This document shows, in pieces, positions 22,801-32,584 of a stretch of 64,000 nt of DNA. The translations under genes and the position numbers were made by a program. Positions within the stretch are counted from its first letter, which is position 1; each line of letters starts with the position of its first letter. The stretch is taken from positions 5,875,996 to 5,939,995 of the forward strand of contig OZ036017.1 in NCBI GenBank assembly GCA_964035015.1. The letters run 5' to 3'. The notes below the pieces were generated by a model. It did no database searches and was not told where the DNA came from. It saw only the letters and a program-made list of their open reading frames with translations. The DNA is from Corallium rubrum (Eukaryota; Cnidaria; Anthozoa; Scleralcyonacea; Coralliidae).

Positions 22801-24351
22801 TTCGCAGTAAAAAGCACAGTATTGTCAACAAAAGCATATCTAGTTCAATTTGGCAATCAATCCATATATCCCAGCTGCCAATGCTTGGACTGGCAAAAGC
22901 ATCGTTTACCATGCAAACATTTCTGCACAATATTCCAACACACACAATGGAATTGGGAATCCCTTTCACCACTCTATAAAAATAATCCTTTGTTTTCCCT
23001 TGATGATCTGTGCCTTGATCCCACTGGAGCACTCAACAACAACAACGACAACAACAACAACAACAACAACAACAAACTGCCTGAAAAGAAACAGATACCT
23101 GTAGATAATATTGGCAATGTGGATAACATGACAAATGTTCCTGCTGATAACAGAAATCAAGCAGCAAATATAAGCAATCTGCAGGATGACAATGAAAATG
23201 AACAAACCCACAACAAATTAGAAGATAAAATCAGTGAAGATTTTATGCCATTACCTCCTCGTCATGTTTTCAAAAAAACACTACACAAACAAAAATGCAG
23301 AGAGATCCTAAAGCAGATGATAGGTGCAACATACTTGTTAAAGGACATCTCATCCCTACAGAATTTAGAGCAATCCCTGAGTAAAATCTGGGATGATGTA
23401 AAGAAATCACTGCCATCAGATGCCAATGGTTTAATATTGGAGACAAACAACAAACCAAAACCTAAAAGAAAAGCATCTACATGTAGTCATATGGAAGAGG
23501 TTAAGTCTGTCACAAAAAAAAGAAAAATACAGTCACTACCAAAGAAGAAATATGGCAAGCCAAAACACCGTTATACAGGACGAGTTGGTCAGGCAGCAGA
23601 CATGCTAAGGAAAACCTATAAAGTAAACATACCCATTGAAAAGTTTCCTCAAGCTAGTTGTACAACACCTTCAAAAAACCAGCCACATATACCAGTACTT
23701 GACCTAATCTCAACTGAAAGCACAGAAGGTAAAAGTGACAATGACAAAGTTAGCAGATCCAAAAAGTGGATTCCTGAATTGGATCTCACAGTCAATGATG
23801 AAAATGTACTGTTAAAACCAAATGGCTGGCTGTCAGACAACCACATAAGAGCAAGTCAGCTCATTATGAAATCCCAATTCCCTCACCTTGAAGGATTTAT
23901 TGACACTTTGCTTCTTCCTTGTGGCAAAGTAAGAAATCCTATCAAGACACAGGGAATACAAATACACCACCTTGACAGGCACTGGGTAATGTCAGCATAT
24001 ATCAATGGTACTTTGACAGTTTATGACTCCCTTTATCTTAACTTTTCATCAAATCTTGTAAGGCAGTTAAAGGCCGTATATCCACATCTGTCAGATGGTA
24101 TAGTAAGTCGAAATGTGAAGCTTGTCCGTCCTCAAATGCAAAGTAATTGCAATGACTGCGGTCTTTTTGCCATTGCCAATGCTGTGGCAATTGCTAATGG
24201 AATAGATCCAGCATCGATTCAATTTCACCAAAGCATCATGAGATCCCACCTTCACAATTGCTTCAAAGGCAAAAAACTTTTAATGTTTCCACATGAAGAA
24301 CAACCACAAAGACATAAACCAGCTGAACATATAATTGAAGTCATATGTTAA
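12565..24351 (+). CDS. MULE-type transposase with SWIM finger and Ulp1 protease domain, 8 exons
   Basis: Exons chosen by splice sites and phase: 12565-12733, 14306-14490, 15293-15403, 15687-15833, 19999-20710, 21140-21381, 21718-21893, 22635-24351. They join without a stop into 3459 nt, 1152 codons plus TAA. Residues about 1-204 hold a basic Cys/His DNA-binding region ([25 protein letters not shown]) like FLYWCH/FAR1 domains. The transposase core follows: D366 (LLDATYRT), D427 (FMVDFSE), the CDFHREKAW motif near 450, and E544 (NNGIERQNE). A SWIM finger uses C662, C664, C674, H676. A poly-Asn run, Lys-rich nuclear-signal-like stretch and an Ulp1-type protease (H1030, D1045, Q1083, C1089 in NDCG) end the protein. 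It would act in the nucleus as a transposase or a domesticated derivative. The first ATG in frame is at 12565. One donor is GC, not GT. Exon 1 is the least certain. Confidence 0.8.
13302..13445. repeat. Hairpin element with TTCGCTTCGCTCA turn
   Basis: GAGCAATACATGGATGTGCG... is mirrored by ...CACATCCATGTATTATTCTC, arms about 65 nt, centre CGTTCGCTTCGCTCACTC. It sits in intron 1 of the MULE gene, directly before the minisatellite. Confidence 0.8.
13454..14080. repeat. 32-bp AT-rich minisatellite, about 20 units
   Basis: The unit is close to ATAATCATTTTTCAAAATAG followed by ATTATTTATTAT. Units vary by a few bases and some are 24-31 bp. Isolated unit-like sequences at 12985-13035 suggest where the array grew from. 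Confidence 0.9.
14169..14269. mobile_element. TTAACCC MITE, complete copy
   Basis: It is 101 bp with ends TTAACCCTTTATAG and CTATAAGGGTTAA, and contains TGGCTAACGCCAGATGATTT, which is shared with 1894-1988 and 57.4 kb. It lies just upstream of exon 2 of the MULE gene. Confidence 0.7.
16021..16158 (-). mobile_element. SINE-like fragment ending in (AT)n
   Basis: GGTTGTTCTCCGA...CGAAGCC matches the 3' end of the tRNA-derived SINEs at 43.7-44.2 kb, and the body has degenerate B-box-like sequence (GGATTCCAACCC). A long (AT)n run adjoins it, as at 43.6 kb. Confidence 0.45.
16160..16221. repeat. (AT)n microsatellite
   Basis: About 62 bp of nearly pure AT dinucleotides beside the SINE-like fragment. 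Confidence 0.95.
16428..17372 (-). pseudogene. Penelope-like polyprotein C-terminal part with GIY-YIG endonuclease, minus copy
   Basis: The 314-codon frame starts inside the segment after the reverse transcriptase ([24 protein letters not shown]) and runs through [13 protein letters not shown], a Cys cluster that may bind zinc ([15 protein letters not shown]), and a GIY-YIG-type nuclease ([18 protein letters not shown], then [16 protein letters not shown]). Penelope-like elements have reverse transcriptase followed by a GIY-YIG nuclease. The frame is open, but the reverse transcriptase core is missing, so it is a truncated copy. Compared with the plus copy it has one CN pair less in the Cys cluster (6-bp difference). 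Confidence 0.8.
17553..18080 (+). pseudogene. Penelope-like GIY-YIG endonuclease region, plus copy
   Basis: The right arm repeats the last 175 codons of the minus copy with almost no changes, including [16 protein letters not shown] and CLEEKFYIL. The Cys cluster reads CNCNCKKN instead of CNCKKN. It starts at the fold-back break, so no reverse transcriptase is attached. Confidence 0.8.
18221..18297. repeat. (AT)n microsatellite between two fold-backs
   Basis: About 76 bp of AT repeats separate the two Penelope-like palindromes. Confidence 0.95.
18337..18380 (-). ncRNA. Hammerhead-ribozyme-like motif in the left arm
   Basis: On the minus strand: stem I TTTCTC, core CTGACGA (18372-18366), stem II GGGC/GCTC with CTTC loop, GAAAC (18352-18348), GTC and stem I partner GAGAAG. 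Stem III is reduced to almost nothing. Hammerhead ribozymes with a short stem III are known from Penelope-like elements. Confidence 0.6.
18628..18966 (-). pseudogene. Penelope-like GIY-YIG end, minus copy
   Basis: Reading leftward from about 18960: [16 protein letters not shown], then [17 protein letters not shown] and a conserved C-terminus to the stop at 18628. GIY-YIG nuclease with the usual preceding Cys pair (CISCSKC). No reverse transcriptase is attached. Confidence 0.75.
18946..19269 (+). pseudogene. Penelope-like GIY-YIG end, plus copy
   Basis: It has the same 86-residue C-terminus as the minus copy ([17 protein letters not shown]...[17 protein letters not shown]). The first 11 codons derive from the palindrome centre and are not family sequence. 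Confidence 0.75.
19519..19558 (+). ncRNA. Hammerhead-ribozyme-like motif in the right arm
   Basis: TTTCTC (19519-19524) can pair with GAGAAG (19553-19558) as a six-pair stem I. CTGACGA is 19525-19531, stem II is GGGC (19533-19536) with GCTC (19541-19544), GAAAC is 19545-19549, and GTC at 19550-19552 would be the cleavage site. One extra A precedes stem II. Confidence 0.6.
19648..19832. repeat. (AT)n with TGTGTATATATACTG interruptions
   Basis: About 185 bp of TA repeats interrupted by two near-identical ACTGTGTATATATACTG blocks, which suggests an internal duplication. Confidence 0.95.
20711..20716 (+). other. Non-canonical GC splice donor of the MULE gene
   Basis: The family-consistent join [18 protein letters not shown] needs exon 5 to end at 20710 (CCAG) followed by GCATGT, with the acceptor TTTTTTCAG at 21131-21139. 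The nearby GT at 20715 would put a stop in the next exon. GC-AG introns are a known minor class. Confidence 0.6.
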
Positions 24352-24578
24352 TTTTTTAATAATGTGCATTTATGTATTATAATTGCATTTCCAGAAGACA
24401 GTACTGTACAGTATAATTAACATACAGTTAGGTATATACAAGTCAGATAATTTGAGGGGAACAAGGGGTCAAATAGAAAATAACTTTGAAAACTTAGTTG
24501 TAATTTAGTAATTGTAACTTACAATTACAATATTCTTGCAACATTAAAAGCTACAAAACATTTTCCCCAATTCCTCTA

Positions 24579-24584
24579 AATAAA
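24579..24584 (+). terminator. Candidate polyadenylation signal of the MULE gene
   Basis: AATAAA about 230 bp after the stop codon at 24349-24351. No other support. Confidence 0.35.
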
Positions 24585-24649
24585 TTTTACCAGGTATATC
24601 CTACATGTGCCCTCTTATAGATTGTTGAATTTGCCTAATATTAGCATTA

Positions 24650-24722
24650 ACTCATTCCTGTCGGAGGGCTTCCCCAGGGGTGAATAGTTTAAATACCAAT
24701 TCGGACAGGAAAGAGAATAAAG
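24650..24722. mobile_element. Deleted MITE copy of the CCTGTCGGAGGGCTTCCCC family
   Basis: TTCCTGTCGGAGGGCTTCCC...AATTCGGACAGGAAAGAG matches the two copies at 57.4-57.6 kb, but the middle part with the TGGCTAACGCCAGA block is missing. Confidence 0.6.
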
Positions 24723-25139
24723 TAACTTTGTAAAACTAGCTCAGGAACTAGACATACTCATGCGGCACACAAGATATAAATGACTGTACATAGTCTGTAG
24801 CAAAATTTTAAGAACGTTTGAACAGGTTTAAATCGCTTGGACACAATCGGCTATATACGGACATCAACTACAACACTAGTCCTTATTTAAGTTTATATAT
24901 TATTTCCTTAAATTTAATACAAATCTATAAGCCAACAAAATAAAGTTATAATTTCAACTTCCTCAGTTTCATATGTTTTATATCCTTTTATTAAAACATT
25001 TACTATTTTTAATACTGAATACTTAGACAAACTAAATAATAGCATAGAATAAAGAACGGAAATTCGACTTACCCTTAAAGTCTTTGTTAAAGAATTTGCG
25101 ACAAGTAAACTCCGCCGATATAAAATCAATCTCGTTCCC

Positions 25140-25959
25140 AATCTCGTACCCAGAGCCTGCGATCCTTTTGGTCAGTACCAAGGAACGGAGACTCTGGGAA
25201 ACTCCGATGAAAAAGTCCCCAAATCGGGGTCTTTGGTCCCAGTCCTCTGCTTCCCAGTTCCTCATATAAATTTGTAACTGTCATGTTGATGACATTCTCG
25301 TCTCTGGGGACGAGAATGTGTTGATGATCGTTCGCTAGTCCGAAGACCAGGGAAATATTGTTTACCGATGAATAAAATCAACATGTTTTACAAGGCTCTC
25401 GACAAAGCATTTCGTGCAAGAATGGCCATTCTTTGCTTTTCTCCTAAACGTTGACCGGACGATGTGATTTGAGCCGTAGGTTTTATTTGTCCGCGTCGGC
25501 CGTGATCGGCTCGACTCAGCTGCTCAGGTAAGGAATTGTACTTTCTGTTAGGAATTTTGGCTAAATTATTTCGACCTTGCATTCTCTAGTGTTATTTTTA
25601 AAGTTCTGAGACGAAACTGCGAATAGATACGAGACGAATAAGACGACAGATGTTGTTTGGCGACAAAGCGACAATAATAATAGTTTTAACTTGTAAATTA
25701 TCGGGATTTTCACTGTTTTTAATTATTTCATGTGTTCAATTGTATATTGGGTTTGTCGTTTATAATTATGTGTTACAGAACCTTGATAAATCAATTAAGC
25801 AGGTTAGCAACGTGCACAGAATTTTAATTTTCACTGTTATTTATTGCTGGGTCGAGATTGATTGAACTAACCAATCAGGTGCCGAGTTTCATCGGAGTTT
25901 CCCAGAGCCTCCGTTCCTTGGTACTGACCAAAAGGATCGCAGGCTCTGGGTACGAGATT
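25140..25959. mobile_element. 820-bp TIR element with 75-bp inverted repeats
   Basis: The ends AATCTCGTACCCAGAGCC / GGCTCTGGGTACGAGATT continue through CGATCCTTTTGGTCAGTACC to a second CTCTGGGAAACTCCGATG block. An additional CTCGTTCCCA lies outside each end, like the ends of the nested element at 2116-3557, so both belong to one broad family. No transposase is seen. A small hairpin (ATTCTCGTCTCTGGGGACGA) is at about 25287. Confidence 0.75.
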
Positions 25960-26003
25960 GTCTCGTTCCCAGATATAAAATATGACCATTTGTAACCATC
26001 CTA

Positions 26004-26081
26004 AACTCGGTCCCAGGCGTTACTCTACATTTCGACCTTTCGAGTATACTAAAGAGCCATGACCGTTTCCCTATGTCTAAT
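26004..26081. repeat. Dispersed repeat, copy 2
   Basis: Inverse of 12322-12396 (CTCGGTCCCAGGCG...ACATTTCGACCTTTCGAG). Confidence 0.7.
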
Positions 26082-26229
26082 TCGATATTTTGGGGGTTAG
26101 TAGGGGACGTCAAGAGGATCACAATGGTATCAAGATTGTCATGGTGATCTCTGTTCTCGCGCGATCGTGACTTGATCTTTGTGAGCATTTTTGCTAAAAT
26201 GGCGTTTTGGCTCCGACACCAGAAAATGT

Positions 26230-28550
26230 TCACTTTTTCCCTTGTATAGAATTTTTGTTTGTGATAGATCGGATATTTATTTTTCGGCTATCGGAAAGCC
26301 AAATTGTTAACTTAGAATCGTATGTTTTTTGTTTATCGAATTTGGTCGTTGTAAGTTTGTTTGAAGCGTTGGAGTGATGCGTGCGTTTGAGATGTCGAAC
26401 CATTTGTAGAATGCTACTTTTCAAGGACTTTATCTTGTTGGTGCAATATATAAAGGGAATTCGGGAAAACGCCTGGAATGGCATATTGAAAATAAATTTC
26501 AAAAGACCAGGAGAAATACAGAAATCCAACTTGTGTTTTGGTGACTGGAACGAGAAATTATATTTAAGGTAAGAATGGTGATATATTTGTAGAGTAGTCT
26601 GAGTATTTAACTAATTAGGCAGTGAAACATTTGAACTGCTGTTGAAAGGTTTGCATGTGTATAGACTTGATGGATTTAATTGTTTTGAAAAGTAGGAAGA
26701 GTAAATGACAGAGTATAGTTATTGCTTATTTGTTCTAATATTTTTCATATAGCATTGTGTTTATGTATTGTATTATTTCACTTCATGCAGTTTTTAAAAT
26801 CCAATTAATGAGAGCTGTGTTTACATATCATGTTACTTTCTCAAAATGTAGATTTCAGTTCACTTACTTTTGATTTGCTATCTCAGTCTAGTGTTGTAGA
26901 GCTATATATTAAGCGGTATCAACTCCTACAATACAGTACTTCTTTTTATAGTTTATAGTGATGTACATAAAGCTGTGTTTTAATATTTTCCTGCAAAGAT
27001 GCACAGCTCTTATATTATTGCCTTAGACAATTTTCCTATATTCAGTGTACAACATAGCTGTGTTTGCTTTTTTATTATTAACCGATGGTGTAAATAACAG
27101 CTAATAGCTTTATTGTGACACCCTTATTGAAACATGGCTCTCCCAACACACTGTAATTATTGTATTACTTTCTGAAGATGTAACCTGTAGCTCCATATAC
27201 TTACAATACATGTACTGTATCTCTATTTATTTTTATTTACCTAAAAATATGCACAGCTGGTTTCATGTACATGTACCTCAGTGCAGGGATTATTTTTAAT
27301 CATAATTTACCTTTGTTTATAGTGCTACAGGGAAATATATCTGTTACTATAAAGTAACAATGGTGAATGACAGCCCATCTCTTTTCTCTCTGGCAGAGGA
27401 TGCAGAGCTGTATTCTGGTATTTTAAAAGCCATATCAGAGCACTGTCTACAATTATATTTAATGATATATTTGCTTTCTGAAAACTGTCGGATAAGGTAA
27501 ATGTTATGTGAAAGCTTACTTAATCTTGAATTTAAGTACACTAAATCAGAGTTTTATTTACATATCACTTACTGTATACTGTATGTAACTACAGTTATTT
27601 TATAGTAATTGGACAATAATAAATTCATTATCTTTCTGTTGTATCATTAATGTTAGAATTTGTGTAGTGAATGTGTAAATACTCAATTATTTCCTGTGTT
27701 TACACATTGAAATTAAAGCAAATTTAAAGATGAATTTCATCAATTTTCATTGGCAATTGTCATTTCAATTGTTTACTCCACCACAGGGATGACTATATTA
27801 ATAGGTTGCTGTTTATTTAATAAGAAATAGAAAATGGGCGATCATGTTCACATACTGTAGTTACACAGCCTAAAGCAAACATAAAGATGTAGTTCATTGG
27901 GAGAATTTGGTTTATGTGAAGCCAAGGTTTTTGCCCCAGGGCTTTCAGGTTATGCTATATAAAACATTCATTTTCTATTTTTTGAGTACCCTGACACTGT
28001 ATATCCATACAACTTCTTCACTGGTAAAATACGAGTCACCTTGTGTCCCATTCTTGATGTTGTGAAAACAAAGAGATTGCCACAATGCCGAAACTCATAG
28101 TATTTACCCTCTTGGCACAAGTCTTTAGTTGTGGATTATTTCGGCTTGAAAAAAGCTTGCTGTTTATAGCGACATATCGCTTTATAATCAAATAATACAT
28201 GGTACAAAAACTATCCAAGTATTACCAAATCATTTTATACACAATTGCACAACAGAGCAAATCCTTGTTTCACGCAATTACTGTACAACGAAACAATTTG
28301 AAATTCGAAATGCAATGTCGCGGCCATTTTGTTTATTTTTTGGGAGTATACCGCTGAACGCAATGACTGCATATTGGCGATTTCGCTATCATTTTTGCCA
28401 AGCGTGCTTTGTCTTCCGAATCTCAAGGGATTGGTTGCACACCAGCAATATGTTATGCTATCACTTTGTAATACTACGGTTACCGAGGAAGAACGAGAGT
28501 AAAAGTCCCGAAGGCGAAGTCCGAGAGAATGTATCTGGCATAAAACCGAC
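26230..28550. other. Stretch without a recognisable gene
   Basis: AT-rich sequence with no convincing ORF and no TIR element. Good donor-like sites follow two open stretches (GGTAAGAA at 26570, GGTAAATG at about 27496), so non-coding exons are possible, but nothing else supports them. Words like AGCTGTGTTT recur loosely between 26800 and 27300. The region lies in the presumed large intron. Confidence 0.4.
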
Positions 28551-28828
28551 ATCCAAACTTGGCCATGTATCGTGTGTGTAAAGGCTGACAATTTTTTACG
28601 ATAACTATCTTTACTTGAAATGCAATCGCCATTTATATATCTATATCTGTAGATATATTACAAGCGCTTTTAAATAACAATACATGTGTATATGATCGCT
28701 TCAATGGTTACCATTGACCTAATGTAAATTCACGCACATAAACTAATATTAGATAGTTGTCTATAAAAACAACAGTGTATAGAAAGTAGCGTGCTGCGTA
28801 GGCAGTGTAGAAACAACCTAAGGTTAGA

Positions 28829-28945
28829 TATACTGCCGAAACAGAGAACGTATCAGAGAGGGGCCCTTCGTCCCATTTCTCTCTGACGAAGGGCCTTTGC
28901 TCGAAACGTTAGACTCCTACGTTCTCTGTTTCGGCCGTATACCTA
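28829..28945. mobile_element. Short Penelope-like terminal palindrome
   Basis: ATACTGCCGAAACAGAGAAC and its inverse flank a core with CTGACGAAGGGCCTTTGCTC-GAAACGTTAGAC, the same block as at 9943-10330. The left arm has lost part of the block. CTGCGTAGGCAGTGTAGAAA just before it matches the inverse of 10350-10380. Confidence 0.6.
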
Positions 28946-29274
28946 ACCTTACCAGTGCTTCCACTTTGCAAGGAAATTTCCTTCCATGGGCCTGTCACCA
29001 TGGGGAGAGGGGTCAGATATTATTAGCCTTCTTTGCAAAAGTTCTTTGTTTCTCTTGTTTATCTAAACCCTCCCCCATAGTGACTGGGCTATGCAAATAA
29101 AAAGTGGAAGCACTGAACCTTACTATATTTCGAACAGTGTAAAGACATGCGCATTGATTTAGTATTAGCCCCACATTTTATATTCTAGGCAAACTGTAAT
29201 AAATTCTTGAGAAAACAAACCAGTTTCACAATGAAATTTGCCTTTCGTTTAGAGCGTTACCATTAAAAGCGGGT

Positions 29275-29355
29275 TCAGCGAACCGACTTCGAACACTTGT
29301 CTCTACTTCTCGATTGGGAGCTACTTCTCGATTGGGGGTGCCATCAGTGTACTCT
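29275..29355. repeat. Dispersed repeat shared with 44.95 kb
   Basis: CTACTTCTCGATTGGG occurs twice in a row here, then GGTGCCATCAGTGTACTCTA. The inverse (TAGAGTACACTGGTAGCGCC, CCCAATCGAGAAGTAGAGAC) is at about 44946-44990. Confidence 0.6.
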
Positions 29356-29400
29356 ACTCGAAATGTTTTAGGCAAGGTCCCGTTGCATTGGGCAATTATA

Positions 29401-30750
29401 TTATTGCCTATTGCAAATTCACGGGAATCATACCTTGTACATAAAGATTAGGTATGATTAGTTACTAATCGTACCTCATCTTTATGCATCGGGTTATTTC
29501 GATATTAAATCATGGAAACAATGAAAACCGAGGTGGCCGTGATATTATTGTACAAATCATTTCAAATCAGTTCATACAACTTGCCAGGTAACTCTCTTCT
29601 ATACAAACAGAACATAAAGTGTACGTATCCAGGCAAATGGGGTAGCCGAGATAAATTTTGAGTTGATGTGCATGACTTCAGCCAGAAATTCCAATTATCA
29701 AGTAAATAAGAGCAAAGTTACGTTAGTTTTACTGTACTTCAGTTTTACATTACTTAGTCTATCATTTATGTCGACGCAATCGATATCTTTTGTGGCAAAA
29801 GACGTTTATTGTCTTAGCTAACCCACGAAAGCGTCTTCACGAAGATTGTGTGCTGTCTTCATGAACAAACCTTCGCTGTGTTCTCTCGTATATTCATAAT
29901 ATTATGGAGAATTGCTGAAACAGCTTTCAGATTTGGATTTTAGAGGTCTAGGAGATCACTGCGTCTGTGATTCATTGACACAACAACCACGGTTTGGCGG
30001 TTCTGAAACCGCTTGCAACGGCCAACAAGGCTGTTGGGATTTCGTGCTCGACATGCAAACAGTTCCGAGCAGTTCAATATATGTGACATATCTTTTTCTA
30101 TATTTGGTGCTTATTACTTACTTTTTGTGTAGTTATAGGACTAAGCAACAAGTCATTATTCAGTAAACAGTACATACGTTCTTTAATATATACTGTGGCG
30201 TTTGTTCAGTCTCGCGTATCTCTTCAGGTCAAACTTGCTTAGCACGTGCTGTGCAACTTGTTCATTCTGTCTTCATGAACAAACCTTCGTTGTGGAGAGG
30301 CCGCGGAAGGGAGGGGGGGGGGGGGGCACTGGGGGCAGATGCCCTCCCATAATTTCCTTCTTTCGATCGCCAGGATCTTCCGTAAAATCTTCGCAGGCAT
30401 CCTTATGCCTTTTCTGTAATATACTGTCGCTATACGCTAGATCCCAGGAACACTCGAAGGGCCAGAACGATTCTAGGCAGGACATTTTTACGAATGTTGC
30501 TGGGCCTTCTCGTTTCTAGCCTCTCCCCAGTCTTCCCAAGAACCCAAACCGACTACGCGGCCAAGCTCATGGCAGAAACGAAAGGTTTAGATACTAGCCT
30601 ACCATTTCTCTATTTTTTAACATTGAGCGGCTTGCATGAAGTCTTGAATGATGTACATCGTAGTGGTCGACCTCGACTTTTGCAGATTATTTATTAGACG
30701 TACCGCGGCGTTTTTTAAGCTTCTCAACACAAGATTTATTTCCAAGTACT
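29401..30750. other. Stretch without a recognisable gene
   Basis: It holds a short inverted repeat (CATACCTTGTACATAAAGAT with its approximate inverse, 29434-29485), two copies of TGTCTTCATGAACAAACCTTCG (29852 and 30269) and a run of G at 30303-30326. No coding sequence that I recognise. Confidence 0.4.
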
Positions 30751-30850
30751 ATTTACAGAATGAGTGGCCGTCAGTGTGTCGGGGTATACAGATACGAGGC
30801 GAAGCCGAGTGCCTGTATCCCGATACAGAACGGACACGAATTCTGTAAAT
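30751..30850. repeat. Hairpin element with GAGGCGAAGCCGAG turn
   Basis: ATTTACAGAA...TTCTGTAAAT enclose GGGATACAGGC-type inverted arms with the centre ACGAGGCGAAGCCGAGTGCC. Confidence 0.65.
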
Positions 30851-31671
30851 GACTTCTAAAACGTCTATTAAGTTAGAAAAAATACATCATGTTAAGAGCA
30901 TTTCAAAAAACCATTTAATAAAAGCGGGCGAGGGGTTGTTGCATTCATGTATTTCTAGTGTAATGGTAGCGAAACAGGAATAAGCTAGTTAGGTAATCAT
31001 TGGTTTTATAGATGTTCAATATTTTTAAAACACTAAAAATTGGCTTAGTATGTTCCGAATAGTACATAAGCTGTAAACGTTATTTTATAAGCTTTAATTA
31101 TCGGCTCGTCTGTTTGGCGTACGCTGTGCAACCTTGTACTACACTATTGTATTCGAGAATATTCGATTAACCGTACTTCGATTCGTCACTTTACTCGTAC
31201 ACATGGGGATTTGTCTTGCCTAACGGAACTGGAAGGAGTCATGACATACGCGACCTATAACCTATGCTTGCGTTTGTTTTCGCGAATAACTTCGTTCCCC
31301 GTCGAGTGACTGATTTCTCTGCAGGCCAATCAGTTAATCCCTCTAAACTTTCACTGCCCGTACTATCCTAAGCGTTAAATCTCTTTTGGGTGGAGAGCGA
31401 ATATCTCATCTACCGTGGGCTACTCGAGTCGCCACTCGAGTTGTTGTGAACAATCTAACTGATGTGGAGAGCGAAAATCTCCTGTGCATAGGTCTTGTTT
31501 TTCTGTGCGAACTATTAATATAAGTTGAAATGGCACTATCTTGCGAGTTAAATGAATATCTCATCCGCCATTTCGCTATATTCGCCATTCAAGTTGTTGA
31601 TTGAAGAGCGAATATCTCCTGTGCACAGGTCATGGTTTTCTTCGTAACTCAGTTGAACTAGCACTATGGAT

Positions 31672-32375
31672 CCTTTCACTCACGTGATCGGTGGACCCAT
31701 GGGGTGGTAAAACAATATACAATTATTGCGCATGATATCAAGAATTATCAAGGCCGAGGTTTGTGTTATCTGCCGAAGCCGAAGGCTGAGGCGGATAACA
31801 CAAACAGAGGCCTTGATAATTCTTGATATCATGCGATAACCGAATTCAATAATTGTTTTATTATACAATTATAAATGTAGAAGCCTTTAGTAAGTTTTTT
31901 ACAAAGTTAAGTAAAAATAGTAAATATTCATACCGTCTTCAGTTCGAGGTTCGCTAACTTTTTTCGCTTTCAAATACAATTTTCTCTTTCAAACACTGCT
32001 TTAAACTCTAACAGCTGTGTGTGTAGCTCTCTTGTTTTTTCTTGGTGGTTTTAGCGTCAACAAAACGTGCCAAATCCGCCGGATTAATCCGCTTCTGATC
32101 TTCACTCTTAACGACGGCCGCCATGTTTGTTTTGTTCAAACCGCTGGCCAGCGCGTCATATAGCTACAGATAATTTTTGATATTTTGTAGGTGACAAGAC
32201 ATCAAGAATTATTTGTACATTTTTAGCCAATCACAGTCGAGATTGTATCAGTATTGTATAATAATACGAAATATTTGAATAAGAATAGCGCTGTATACTA
32301 ATCGTACACCAATATGACCGCCATTTCATTGTTTCGGTACACCAATATGGCCGCCGTGACGTCAGGTGAAAACGA
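31672..32375. mobile_element. GCGTTTTCAC-type MITE with an inserted hairpin
   Basis: The ends CTTTCACTCACGTGATCGGTGG and the inverse near 32355-32375 (GTGACGTCAGGTGAAAA) match the element at 2074-3692. Inner parts ATACGAAATATTTGAATAAG and ACCAATATGACCGCCATTTC are shared too. The hairpin at 31720-31855 has inserted in its left half. Confidence 0.65.
31720..31855. repeat. Hairpin element with CCGAAGCCGAAGGCTGAGG turn
   Basis: CAATTATTGCGCATGATATC and its inverse end arms of about 60 nt containing GAATTATCAAGGCC and GTGTTATC. It sits inside a MITE, so it is the younger insertion. Confidence 0.8.
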
Positions 32376-32584
32376 TCTATAGCCTGAGAGTTGAGGCAAT
32401 GTGCACAAGGTAACGTTTCCGAGCGTTTTCTTATTGTTTCAAGTAATAAGCTGATTGTTCTCGATTCCCTTGAGAACAGTTAACAATACGAAAACGCTGG
32501 GAAACATTATCGTGTGCACATAGTCTAGATCTCTTCAGATGAGAACGGAATTTTGATCTGCTTCGGCTATGAGTCGCCAATAGT

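Noticed and set aside
26381..26572. Possible coding exon ending in a good donor
   Set aside because: Amino-acid content resembles no family, there is no partner exon in phase, and the flanks are AT-rich and repeat-like.
28315..28581. 88-codon plus-strand frame
   Set aside because: No recognisable motif; overlaps a dispersed repeat (28560-28620) shared with 45.5 kb.
30202..30519. 105-codon frame containing a Gly run
   Set aside because: The Gly run comes from a poly-G tract and the rest shows no family pattern.
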